From positions 1 to 64,000 of the forward strand of contig CAWBPD010000028.1 of the NCBI GenBank assembly GCA_963790575.1: DNA of 64,000 nucleotides. Direction: 5' to 3'. The notes under the pieces were generated by a model that saw nothing but the letters and a program-made list of their open reading frames with translations, made no database searches and was not told where the DNA came from. The position numbers and the translations under genes are program-made. Position 1 is the first letter of the stretch. Each line of letters opens with the position of its first letter. This DNA comes from CAVTSA01 sp963790575. Its GTDB lineage: Bacteria > Chloroflexota > Dormibacteria > Dormibacterales > Dormibacteraceae. Shown one piece after another: positions 34,365 through 42,534 of the stretch.

Positions 34365-35555
34365 GTGTTTCCGACCCTTCTCCGGCCGCGCTGGCCGGGC
34401 TCTCGCGCACTGATCGTCGACGTCGTCCTGGCCCTCTGCGGCGCCTTCTTCGTCGTCGCGTCGGCCCCCTGGTGGGCCGGTTCCCACGTGATGGCGGGTG
34501 CCGGCCACCCGCCGTTCGGCGGCGCTCACCTGGCACCCGGCGTCGACGGACTGCTCTGGCTGGCCACGCTCCCGGTCGCGCTGCGCCGGGTGGTGCCGCT
34601 GGCGTCCGCGTCCGTCACTATGCTCGCGGTGCTCGCGACCATCCTGCTCCGTGTACCTGCCGGTCCAGTCCATTTGGTCGCCGCGTTCCAGGCCGGCTCG
34701 CTCGGCTACCAGGCGCCGTTCCGGGTCTCGCTCTCGACCGTCGCCACCACCTGCGCGCTGTGGCCGGCCGGTGCCGCGGTGGCCGGCCAGGGCCTCCTCG
34801 GCGTGGCGATCGACGTCGTGATCTTCGTGCCCGTGCTCGGCGTGCCCTGGGCCCTGGGGTGGACACTGCAGGTGCGGTCCCGCCTGCGGGCGCGTGCGCT
34901 GCGGGAAGAAGAGCGGCGGCACACGTACGGGCAGCGGCTGGAGGTGGCCCGCGAGGTGCACGACGTGGTCGGCCATAGTCTGGCCGTGATCACCATGCAG
35001 TCGGGAATCGCGCTCCACGTGATGGATCGGCGGCCGGAGCAGGCCCGCGTGGCGCTGGAGGCGATCCACCAGCAGAGCCGGGACGCGCTGGAGGAACTGC
35101 GGGCGACCCTGGCGCTGTACCGGGGTGAGGTCGACGGCGAGGGCGCCCCTCGGCGACCGCCGCCGCGCCTCTCGGACCTGCCGGCGCTGATCGACACCAT
35201 GCGCGCTTCGGGACTCCCGGTCGAGTTGACCACGACCGGCCGGCACAACGGCGTCCCCGCGGCCATCGACCTCGCCGGCTATCGAATCGTGCAGGAGTCG
35301 CTGACCAACGTGCTGCGACACGCGGGCCCGGCACAGGCGCGCGTGTCGGTCGCCTATCAGCCGGGCGCGGTCGAGATCGAAGTCACCGACGACGGCAGCG
35401 CACGTCCCGGCGTGCCGCCTCAGCCGGGGGGTCACGGCATCGCCGGTATGCGCGAGCGGTCGGCGGCGGTCGGCGGCACCCTGGAGGCGGGAGCCATGCC
35501 GGCCGGTGGCTTCCGGGTCCGGGCCCGGCTGCCGCTGCGGGAGGCGGGCTCATGA
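34365..35555 (+). CDS. Sensor histidine kinase, NarL/DesK-like (HisKA_3)
   Basis: This kinase is about 396 residues. The N-terminal sensor is a membrane block with about five hydrophobic segments and no large extracellular domain. The dimerisation helix carries the phospho-His in EVAREVHDVVGHSLAVI. The ATPase domain shows ESLTNVLRHAG (N box) and GHGIAGMRERSAAVGG (G box). The start is uncertain: a GTG at 34365 is used because the longer frame begins inside palindrome D. It overlaps the response regulator gene by 4 bp. Confidence 0.9.
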   Translation: MFPTLLRPRWPGSRALIVDVVLALCGAFFVVASAPWWAGSHVMAGAGHPPFGGAHLAPGVDGLLWLATLPVALRRVVPLASASVTMLAVLATILLRVPAGPVHLVAAFQAGSLGYQAPFRVSLSTVATTCALWPAGAAVAGQGLLGVAIDVVIFVPVLGVPWALGWTLQVRSRLRARALREEERRHTYGQRLEVAREVHDVVGHSLAVITMQSGIALHVMDRRPEQARVALEAIHQQSRDALEELRATLALYRGEVDGEGAPRRPPPRLSDLPALIDTMRASGLPVELTTTGRHNGVPAAIDLAGYRIVQESLTNVLRHAGPAQARVSVAYQPGAVEIEVTDDGSARPGVPPQPGGHGIAGMRERSAAVGGTLEAGAMPAGGFRVRARLPLREAGS

Positions 35556-36205
35556 TCACGGTGGTGCTGGCCGACGACCAGCCGCTGGTCCGGCTCGGAC
35601 TGCGGGTGCTGCTGGAGACGGAGCCCGGTGTGGAGTTGGTGGGAGAGGCGGCCGACGGTCGCGAGACGCTGGAGGTGGTCCGCCAGACGCACCCCCGGGT
35701 CCTCCTGCTCGACATCCGGATGCCGGAGCTGGATGGGGTCGAGGTACTTCGTGCCATCACCTCGGATCCGGAACTGGCGCAGACGCGGGTGGTGATGCTG
35801 ACCACCTTCGAGCTCGACGAGTACGTGTTCGAGTCGCTGCGCGCGGGAGCCTCGGGCTTCTTCACCAAGGACGCGGAGCCGCCCGACCTGCTGCGGGCGA
35901 TACGGGTGGTGGCCGCCGGGGATTCCCTCCTCTCGCCGGCGGTGACGCGCCGGGTGATCGAGACCTTTGCCGGACCGCGCTCGCCCCGCCGCGCCCCGCA
36001 TCCTTACCTGGACACGCTCACCGACCGCGAGCGGGAGGTGGTGGGCCTGGTCGCCGAGGGATTGCACAACGACGAGATCGCCGCGCGCCTCTTCGTCTCA
36101 CCCGACACCGTCCGGACCCATGTCGGCCGGGCGATGAGCAAGCTGGAGGCGCGAGACCGGGCGCAGCTGGTGGTGATCGCCTACCAGTCAGGGTTGGCCG
36201 GCTGA
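35552..36205 (+). CDS. Response regulator, NarL/FixJ family
   Basis: This 217-residue DNA-binding regulator has a receiver domain with the phospho-acceptor Asp54 (LLLDIRMPEL), acidic Asp8-Asp9, and the conserved Lys in FFTKDAEP. The C-terminal LuxR-type helix-turn-helix spans about 145-210 (LTDREREVVGLVAEGLHNDEIA...SPDTVRTHVGRAMSKL). The kinase is its cognate partner by overlap. The targets may include the adjacent small membrane-protein genes. Confidence 0.95.
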   Translation: MITVVLADDQPLVRLGLRVLLETEPGVELVGEAADGRETLEVVRQTHPRVLLLDIRMPELDGVEVLRAITSDPELAQTRVVMLTTFELDEYVFESLRAGASGFFTKDAEPPDLLRAIRVVAAGDSLLSPAVTRRVIETFAGPRSPRRAPHPYLDTLTDREREVVGLVAEGLHNDEIAARLFVSPDTVRTHVGRAMSKLEARDRAQLVVIAYQSGLAG

Positions 36206-36375
36206 CCGCTGGCTCCGGCGTGGCGGGGTGCGGTCGCCGGCGATGCACCCTCACCTGGCGTAGTCCGTACGCGCCGTTGCGTAGCCACTGATTCCGCGTC
36301 CCAGCGGATGCTCCGGCAGGGGCCCGACCGACACCATCGAAGCATGCAGCATCCACTCTGCGGAGGTACCCGCTC

Positions 36376-36759
36376 GTGAGCCGTGCCGCCGGCGTCCTGG
36401 GGATAACGGCGGGCTGTCTGGGCGTCGTGCAGGTCATCCTCGGCGTCACCTTCTGGACCGGCAACGCGGACTCCTTGATCCCGGTCCACATGGCGCTCGG
36501 GACCGCGCTGGTGCTCTGTCTGTGGGCACTGGCCGGGCTTGGAGCGGCGGCTCGCATTCCGGTCGTACTCGTTTTGGCCGGATTCGGGTGGGGTGCGCTT
36601 ACCGTGATCTACGGCATGACCCAGGAGCTCGTCCTCGCGGGCGCCCTGCACTGGATCGCGCAGGTCCTCCACCTCACGGTGGGGGTGGTCGCGGTCCTGC
36701 TCGCCGCTCTGATCGCGCGTTCGATCCAGGGTCGCAATCTCAACGCGGCCATCATCTGA
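36376..36759 (+). CDS. Four-helix small membrane protein
   Basis: This 127-residue protein consists mostly of four hydrophobic helices, beginning AAGVLGITAGCLGVVQVILGVTFW. The GTG start has CGGAGG at a proper distance. It is followed after 12 bp by a SHOCT-domain protein and preceded by the two-component pair, so it may be a target of that system. It has no enzymatic motif and no recognised family. Confidence 0.75.
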   Translation: MSRAAGVLGITAGCLGVVQVILGVTFWTGNADSLIPVHMALGTALVLCLWALAGLGAAARIPVVLVLAGFGWGALTVIYGMTQELVLAGALHWIAQVLHLTVGVVAVLLAALIARSIQGRNLNAAII

Positions 36760-36771
36760 TTGGAGGTACAC

Positions 36772-37146
36772 ATGTTGTCTTTGGCGGCGCTCTATCCGGG
36801 GGGCTACGGGCCCGGCGGATGGGGGGGCGGTCCCGGGCCCTTCGCCCTCATCGGACCCCTCTGGTTCCTGATGTGGTTCCTGGTCATCGGGGCGCTGGTG
36901 TTCTTCTTCGTCGGCCGCGGACGCCGGGGCCGATGGATGCGGGGAGGCCCCTGGGGTCCGGGCGGCCCGGGCGGCCCCGGTGGCCCTTGGGGTCACCATC
37001 CTGAGGGCCCTGACGGCGAGCCGGGGAAGCCACCGGAGGCCCCGGAGATGGCCCTCGACCGCGCGCGTGCGATCCTGCACGAGCGCTACGCGAAGGGCGA
37101 GATCTCGACCGAGGAATACCGGGAGCGGATCGACAACCTGGTCTAA
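36772..37146 (+). CDS. SHOCT-domain small membrane protein
   Basis: This 124-residue protein has one transmembrane helix (LWFLMWFLVIGALVFFFVG), a Gly/Pro/Trp-rich flexible region, and a C-terminal SHOCT motif (ALDRARAILHERYAKGEIS...EYRERIDNL). SHOCT domains are short oligomerisation or adaptor modules. The ATG at 36772 has GGAGG 5 bp upstream, which decides against the TTG at 36760. It is probably cotranscribed with the preceding membrane protein. Confidence 0.85.
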   Translation: MLSLAALYPGGYGPGGWGGGPGPFALIGPLWFLMWFLVIGALVFFFVGRGRRGRWMRGGPWGPGGPGGPGGPWGHHPEGPDGEPGKPPEAPEMALDRARAILHERYAKGEISTEEYRERIDNLV

Positions 37147-37203
37147 GACAGCGGGAGGCGGCGCGACCAGCCGCCGCCTCCCCACCCCGCTCTCTCCCCA
37201 CCG

Positions 37204-37491
37204 CTAGGAATCCGCTTCCGACCCCGCCGGCGCCGGAAGGTTGAGCTGTTCGACCGGCGCCGGGCGGCGAGGCGGCTCACGCGGTTGTTCGATCAGGGCC
37301 ACCACGCGTGAGGTCAGGAACCGAGCCGTCCGCACCGGCGTCCCGTTCCGCGTCACCTCGCTGACGGTGGTCTGCCGCGATCCCGTACTCACCTCGACCC
37401 GCCGTCCGTTCTGGGTGGCGGCGATCGAGAACTCCTGCGTCTGACCCGATCCGATGTCCATCACGACCAGGACCCGGTCGCCGCGCGCCAC
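37204..37491 (-). CDS. Hypothetical 95-residue protein
   Basis: The sequence MARGDRVLVVMDIGSGQTQEF followed by polar, beta-rich segments suggests a small beta-barrel-like domain with a Pro-rich tail. The GTG start lies one base after the stop of the alpha/beta hydrolase, so the two are probably cotranscribed. No family is recognised. Confidence 0.6.
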   Translation of the reverse strand: MARGDRVLVVMDIGSGQTQEFSIAATQNGRRVEVSTGSRQTTVSEVTRNGTPVRTARFLTSRVVALIEQPREPPRRPAPVEQLNLPAPAGSEADS

Positions 37492-37492
37492 C

Positions 37493-38317
37493 TCAGGGCG
37501 CCTCCTCCGCCCGCACGCCGGACGGCGGGTACACGCGGTGGAGGAACTGCACGAACGCCGCGCGGTAGGCCTGGTACTGCTCGCGCCGGATGTTGTGCCC
37601 CGCGCCCGCGATGTGCTCGAGCAGACCCCCAGCGAGCCGCGCGGCTTCGGCGCCGCCCTCCGGCGTCACGATCGCGCCCCGATCGGTGTCGGCCGTGAGG
37701 AGCAGCAGAGGGCAGCGGATGCGCGCCGCGAGGTCACGCCAGGGCGGCGGCGAGCCCGGTCGCGGCGCCTCCAGGAGAGAGAGGTCGAATCGCCGTTTGG
37801 CGTCCGCCCACGGCCCCACCTCGTCCTCGTCCCAGGTCGGGTGCAGCTCGCGGCAGTAGGCCGGGACCTCCTCCGCCGGCAGCTCCTGGCAGTGCTTGAT
37901 GTAGTCCCAGCGGCCAGGAGTGGCTTGCATCTCGTCGCGCCACGGCGGGTCCTCCAGCACCAGGCAGGCGACCAGGTCAGGATCGGTCGCGGCCAGCTCG
38001 GCGGCGGTCGCGGCGCCCATCGAGTGGCCGGCCACCGCCACCCGATCCAGCCCCAGCCCTCGGATCACGCCCGCGGCGTCCGCGGCTCGCTGCGACCCAT
38101 CGAAGGCGGCCCCGCCCCGGTCCGACCGCCCGTGGCCCCGGGCGTCGGGCATGATGACGTCGTAGTCGGCTTCCAGATCGCGGGCCACACGCGTCCAGCA
38201 GAGCCCGCTGTCGGAGAAACCGTGAAGGAGGACCAGGGGCCGGCCGCCACCGCCGGTGCGGTGGTAGTGAAGCCGCACTCCGTTGACATCGACATCGCCC
38301 GAAGCCCACTCGCCCAT
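37493..38317 (-). CDS. Alpha/beta hydrolase
   Basis: This is a 274-residue hydrolase. The oxyanion region is LVLLHGFSDSG, and the nucleophile elbow is VAGHSMGAA. A downstream acid lies in LLTADTDRGAI and a His in AGAGHNIRREQY. The ATG at 38317 has GGAGG 8 bp upstream, deciding against two earlier in-frame starts. The substrate class (ester, epoxide or haloalkane) cannot be told from the sequence. Confidence 0.88.
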   Translation of the reverse strand: MGEWASGDVDVNGVRLHYHRTGGGGRPLVLLHGFSDSGLCWTRVARDLEADYDVIMPDARGHGRSDRGGAAFDGSQRAADAAGVIRGLGLDRVAVAGHSMGAATAAELAATDPDLVACLVLEDPPWRDEMQATPGRWDYIKHCQELPAEEVPAYCRELHPTWDEDEVGPWADAKRRFDLSLLEAPRPGSPPPWRDLAARIRCPLLLLTADTDRGAIVTPEGGAEAARLAGGLLEHIAGAGHNIRREQYQAYRAAFVQFLHRVYPPSGVRAEEAP

Positions 38318-38442
38318 CAGTACGACCTCCATTGATTCCGATCGCCGCACCTCACCTGCATGCCAGGAACCGTACTGCCACTGGAGGACGCGTGCACCCT
38401 ACCCTTCTGTGGCGGGCCCTGCGGCCGAACCGACCGCTACAG

Positions 38443-38488
38443 CAGCACTCGGTGCTGTCTTGCAGGTAGCGAGGCTGGCTGCTAGTAT
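38443..38488 (+). promoter_or_regulatory. Promoter with overlapping operator for the GntR gene; probable leaderless transcript
   Basis: A -35 TTGCAG (38460-38465) and -10 TAGTAT (38483-38488) have a 17-bp spacer. The -10 ends 9 bp before the ATG at 38498 and there is no ribosome site, so the mRNA probably starts at or very near the ATG. Just upstream, CAGCAC-TCG-GTGCTG (38443-38457) is a perfect inverted repeat and may be an autoregulatory operator. Confidence 0.55.
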
Positions 38489-38497
38489 CCGCCCGAC

Positions 38498-39238
38498 ATG
38501 GAGTCACCCAGCTCGTCCGCCCTGCGCCGGGAGACTCTGGCCGATCAGGTGGCGAAGCTCCTGATCCAGTCCATCTTCGAGCACCGGCTGCGTCCCGGGG
38601 ACACGCTGTCGGGCGAGCTGGAGGTGGCCGCGCGCTACGGGGTCAGCCGGCCGGTGGCACGGGAGGCCCTCCGGCACCTGGCCGCGCTCAACATGGTGCA
38701 GCTCGCGAACGGCAAGGTCCCGGTGATCAAGCCTCTGGGCGGGGAGCTGCTCGCGGTCTACTACGAATGGGCCTTGCAATTGCAGGAGAGCAGCTTCGTG
38801 GAGCTCCACGAGCTGCGCCTGGGCGTGGAGGGGAACTGCGCCTACTTCGCGGCGCTGCGCCGCACCGATGAGGACCTCGACAGTCTCCACGCGCTCCTCG
38901 AACGCATGCGTACGGAGGACGACCCGGACGCCTTCGCCGGTCTTGATACCGACCTGCACCTGGCGGTCGCGCGCGCGTCCCATAACCGGCTGTTGCTGCA
39001 CACCGTGGAGTCGATCCGGCGGGCGATGCGAAACGTGGTCGTCACCGGGATGTCGTTGATGGAGGACGAGCCCGACGCCCAGCCGCCGATCGTGCGGCTG
39101 CGCGCCGCGCACCGGCGGATCGTGGACCCGATCGAGGCGGGGGACGCCGAGGAGGCCCGTGCCCGGATGGACGATCACTTGCGCGGCGCGGTCGCCCGCT
39201 ACGTCGCCGCTGCCCAGCGGCAGAACGCCGGCCGTTGA
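38498..39238 (+). CDS. GntR-family transcriptional regulator (FCD type)
   Basis: This 246-residue protein has a winged helix (about 15-80: VAKLLIQSIFEHRLRPGDTLSG, VSRPVAREALRHLAALNMV) and an FCD effector domain. It lies 28 bp before the enolase-superfamily gene on the same strand and probably controls that gene and perhaps the flanking catabolic cluster. A promoter and a palindrome lie directly upstream, suggesting autoregulation. Confidence 0.9.
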   Translation: MESPSSSALRRETLADQVAKLLIQSIFEHRLRPGDTLSGELEVAARYGVSRPVAREALRHLAALNMVQLANGKVPVIKPLGGELLAVYYEWALQLQESSFVELHELRLGVEGNCAYFAALRRTDEDLDSLHALLERMRTEDDPDAFAGLDTDLHLAVARASHNRLLLHTVESIRRAMRNVVVTGMSLMEDEPDAQPPIVRLRAAHRRIVDPIEAGDAEEARARMDDHLRGAVARYVAAAQRQNAGR

Positions 39239-39266
39239 CCGGCCCGGCCAGGGAGGTGTGGATGCG

Positions 39267-40541
39267 ATGACGATGGAGAGTGCTCTCGACGCGGTGCGGA
39301 CCGCTGCCCGGCCGAGCGAGCTCAGGATCACCGATCTCCGGATCGCCAACCTGGCCGGGGTCCCCTTCCACTCCACCATCGTGCGGCTCGACACCAACCA
39401 GGGACTCAGCGGGTATGGCGAGGTCCGCGACGGCGCCAGCAAGTACTACGCGCTGCTGCTGAAGAGCCGGATCCTGGGCGAGAATCCGTGCGACGTCGAC
39501 CGCCTGTTCCGCCGGATCCAGCAGTTCGGACACCATGCTCGGGGGGCGGGCGGCGTCTGCGGCGTCGAGATGGCACTGATGGACCTGGCCGGGAAGGCTT
39601 ACGGGGTGCCCGCCTACCAGCTCGCGGGTGGGAAGTTCCGCGACCAGATCCTGTGCTACGCGGATACGCCGACGGAGCTGGATGGGGAGGCGATGGGGCA
39701 CCGCCTGGTGGAGCGGCGCGGACGCGGATTCCGGTTCCTGAAGATGGACGTGGGGGTGGGCCTTCTGCGTGACCTGCCCGGAATGGTGGTGGCACCGCCA
39801 GGAGCGCTCGAGGCGACGCAGGTGATGCACCCCTTCACCGGGATCCAGCTCACCGACCGGGGGATCCAGCACCTGGTCGACTACGTGGCCGCCGCCCGCT
39901 CCCTGGTCGGCTACGACATCCCGATCGCGGCCGACCATTTCGGACATCTGGGCGTCAGCTCCTGCATCCGTCTGGCGCGGGCGTTGGAGCCCTTCACGCT
40001 GGCGTGGGTGGAGGATCTGGTTCCCTGGCAGCTGACCGAGCAGTGGCGCGACATCACCACCTCCATCGCCACCCCCACCTGCACCGGTGAGGACATCTAC
40101 CTCCATGAAGGGTTCCGTCCCCTGATCGAGCGGGAGGCGGTGCGGATCATCCACCCCGACCCCGCCACGTCCGGAGGAATCCTGGAGACCAAGCGGATCG
40201 GAGAGTTGGCGGAGGCGCACGGGATCGGGATGGCGCTGCACATGGCGGCGACGCCGATCGCCACCATGGCGGCCGCCCACATCGGCGCCGCGACGCACAA
40301 CTTCATGGTCCTCGAGCACCACGCCGCCGACGTGCCCTTCTGGTCCGACCTCGTGACCGGCCTCCCCAACCCGCTCATCGAGGACGGGTACATCACGATG
40401 CCGGACGCGCCCGGCCTGGGCTTCACCGGGATCAACGAGGACCTCTTCCGGGAGCACCTCGACCCCCAGGACCCGATCTACTTCGACACCCCCACCGAGG
40501 AGTGGAACCCGAGCCGGGTCAACGACCGCCTCTGGAGCTGA
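39267..40541 (+). CDS. Mandelate racemase/muconate lactonizing family enzyme
   Basis: This 424-residue enolase-superfamily enzyme has a KxD motif at 159-161, metal ligands Asp223 (AADHFGH), Glu249 (WVEDLVP) and Glu275 (TGEDIYL), and His325 in ALHMAATP. An insert of about 40 residues lies between the KxD motif and the first metal Asp. The ATG has AGGGAGG about 10 bp upstream. It is preceded by its GntR regulator and followed by a convergent ThDP enzyme. The reaction is either dehydration of a sugar acid or racemisation; the group is clear, the substrate is not. Confidence 0.85.
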   Translation: MTMESALDAVRTAARPSELRITDLRIANLAGVPFHSTIVRLDTNQGLSGYGEVRDGASKYYALLLKSRILGENPCDVDRLFRRIQQFGHHARGAGGVCGVEMALMDLAGKAYGVPAYQLAGGKFRDQILCYADTPTELDGEAMGHRLVERRGRGFRFLKMDVGVGLLRDLPGMVVAPPGALEATQVMHPFTGIQLTDRGIQHLVDYVAAARSLVGYDIPIAADHFGHLGVSSCIRLARALEPFTLAWVEDLVPWQLTEQWRDITTSIATPTCTGEDIYLHEGFRPLIEREAVRIIHPDPATSGGILETKRIGELAEAHGIGMALHMAATPIATMAAAHIGAATHNFMVLEHHAADVPFWSDLVTGLPNPLIEDGYITMPDAPGLGFTGINEDLFREHLDPQDPIYFDTPTEEWNPSRVNDRLWS

Positions 40542-40553
40542 CACCGGACGGGA

Positions 40554-40623
40554 ATCTCCGCTTTCACGTGAAAGTGGTGCTATGGGCGCTCCCTTAGGAC
40601 CCCTATCACGTGAAAGCGGGAAT
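40554..40623. repeat. Palindromic element, CTTTCACGTGA class (copy 1)
   Basis: Left arm AATCTCCGCTTTCACGTGA and right arm TCACGTGAAAGCGGGAATA pair across about 70 bp. The middle reads GTGGTGCTATGGGCGCTCCC. The element sits between the convergent enolase and ThDP genes. A second copy with the same middle lies at the other end of the ThDP gene. Confidence 0.8.
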
Positions 40624-40631
40624 AGGAGGGG

Positions 40632-42347
40632 TCAGGCGGGGGGCGGGAGCCGGGCGTCGATGACGGCGCAGCGGCCCTGTGCGGTGGCGGCGAGCGCGGT
40701 GCGGAGGGCGTCACCGATCTGGTCCGGATGCCCCACCACCAGGCCCTCACCGCCGCACGCCCGTGCCAGGGCCGCGTAGTCGAGGGAACCACCGAGCCGG
40801 GTCTCCGGGAAGCTGTTGGCGCGGCGGGCCGCACCCTCCGGGAAGAGCGTCTCCACCGGGCGCCGCGACGCCAGGTAGGCACCGTTGTCGAGGATCACGG
40901 TCACGAACGGGGCGCCCGCGCGGTGGGCCGACCAGAGCGCCGCGGTGGGGACACCGAAGTTGAAGGCGCCGTCGCCCGTGATCGCGACCACCCGTGCGGT
41001 GGGATCCGCCAGCTTCGCGCCCAGCGCCGCCCCCAGCCCGCTGCCCAGCGCGGGGGCGCCGACTCCAAAGTGGCGGCCCGGCGGACGGTGCAGCTGGCGC
41101 GTCAGCGCCGGCTTGTTGGTCACCGCCTCCTCGATGGTGAGGGCATCCGGTGGAAGCGCCTGGTCGAGCGCGGCCAGCATGGCATCCGGCGCGTCGTCCC
41201 GCTCCCCGGAGGTGGCCCGGGCCTGCCACCCCGCCCGCACGCGGTCCGCCACCGCCTCCGCCTCGGCCCGATTCCGCGCCCACATTTCGCGCCTTTGGGG
41301 GGTTCCGAGCGCGGTCAGCTCCGCCAGCAGCCCGGGCAGGGCGGTTCCGCTGTCCGCGGTGAGGGCAAGGTCGACCGGGTATCTCCAGGTCGGCATCGTC
41401 CGTTTGACGCAGTCCAGGTCGACCTGAAGCACCGCCGCGTCGGGGGGTGGGGCCTCCAGGGCCGGCACCCACGGCACCTCGGCCTCCAGCAGGAGCACCA
41501 CGTCGGCGCGCTCTAGAATCGCCGCCGCTTTGGGTCCGGCGTAGAGCGGATGCCGGGGCGGGAAGTTAGCCGCGTCGCGCGTTTCCACCACCAGGGCGCC
41601 GACCAGCTCCGCGATCCGAACCAGCTGGTCGACCGCTTGTGGGCGGCGTCCGAGGCGGTCGGTGACCACCACCGGACGGCGCGCATCCGCCAGCCGGCGA
41701 GCCAGCTCGCGCAGCCCCTCGGGATCGGCGGCCGGCGGCCGGGGCACGGCCAGTGTCGGGATCTCCTCGCCGGGAGGCTCCATCAGCGCCTCGCGCGGCA
41801 GCATGAGATAGGTGGGTCCGCTGGGCGCCGCTCGGGCGACCTGGAAGGCGCGGCGCAGAAGGCCGCCCAGCTCGCCTCCCCGCGGCACCTCCATCGTCCA
41901 CTTCCCGTAGGCGCGCATGGCGGCCGGCTGATCGAGCTCGTCCTGCTGCCACTGGATCGGTGAATCGCGGTGTCCCGGTACCTCCGGATGCAGGCTGTAG
42001 GGAGACCGACCGGCGAGGACCACGACCGGCGCTCCGTTGCGCTGGACGTTGTGGAGGGCGGCGCCGAGGTTGAGCGTGCCCGCGTCCACGTGCACCATGA
42101 GCGCCTGCGCCCGTCGAGTCACGAAGTAGCTGCCCAGGGCCGCCGAGAGCGCGACCTGCTCATGGGTGCAGAGCACCGTCTCGGGGTGGGGGAGGCCGCA
42201 CTCGCGGGCCCTGGCCAACGCTTCCTGGATGGGGGCGGTGTCGGTGCCCGGGTTGAAGAAGAGGTGGTCGACCCCCTCGTCGGCGAGGATGCCGACCAGC
42301 TGCTCGGCGGCCGTGGCGGGCGACCGCGTGACACCTCCCCTTCCCAT
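40632..42347 (-). CDS. Thiamine diphosphate-dependent enzyme (benzoylformate decarboxylase/acetolactate synthase-like)
   Basis: This 571-residue ThDP enzyme has the catalytic Glu63 in LCTHEQVALSAALG, a central NAD/FAD-fold-like domain, and the ThDP/Mg motif GDGAFNF...LDNGAYL near the C-terminus. Relatives decarboxylate 2-keto acids or ligate aldehydes. There is no fused small subunit or clear FAD-site feature of true acetolactate synthases, so a decarboxylase or lyase is more likely. The ATG at 42347 begins the family alignment; an upstream start is possible. It is bracketed by two copies of a palindromic element. Confidence 0.82.
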   Translation of the reverse strand: MGRGGVTRSPATAAEQLVGILADEGVDHLFFNPGTDTAPIQEALARARECGLPHPETVLCTHEQVALSAALGSYFVTRRAQALMVHVDAGTLNLGAALHNVQRNGAPVVVLAGRSPYSLHPEVPGHRDSPIQWQQDELDQPAAMRAYGKWTMEVPRGGELGGLLRRAFQVARAAPSGPTYLMLPREALMEPPGEEIPTLAVPRPPAADPEGLRELARRLADARRPVVVTDRLGRRPQAVDQLVRIAELVGALVVETRDAANFPPRHPLYAGPKAAAILERADVVLLLEAEVPWVPALEAPPPDAAVLQVDLDCVKRTMPTWRYPVDLALTADSGTALPGLLAELTALGTPQRREMWARNRAEAEAVADRVRAGWQARATSGERDDAPDAMLAALDQALPPDALTIEEAVTNKPALTRQLHRPPGRHFGVGAPALGSGLGAALGAKLADPTARVVAITGDGAFNFGVPTAALWSAHRAGAPFVTVILDNGAYLASRRPVETLFPEGAARRANSFPETRLGGSLDYAALARACGGEGLVVGHPDQIGDALRTALAATAQGRCAVIDARLPPPA

Positions 42348-42392
42348 GCGCGCTACTGTGCCACCTGGAGCCCAGCGACGCCGGAGCCGCAA

Positions 42393-42456
42393 GCCCCGTT
42401 TCGCACGAAAGGGGTGTTATGGGCGCTGGAATGACGTCCGTTCCGTGCGAAAGGGC
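42393..42456. repeat. Palindromic element, TTTCGCACGA class (copy 2 of the pair flanking the ThDP gene)
   Basis: Left GCCCCGTTTCGCACGAAAG pairs with right CGTGCGAAAGGGC. The middle GGGGTGTTATGGGCGCTGG shares GGTG-TATGGGCGCT with the element at 40554-40623 and in the same orientation, although the arms differ. It lies between divergent genes. Confidence 0.75.
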
Positions 42457-42534
42457 GGAGTGGTGGGGTGCGCGCGAGGGGCGAGACGACGGCCGCCGGC
42501 CGGTGCGGGTGACGACTGCGGTACGGTGCTCGGG

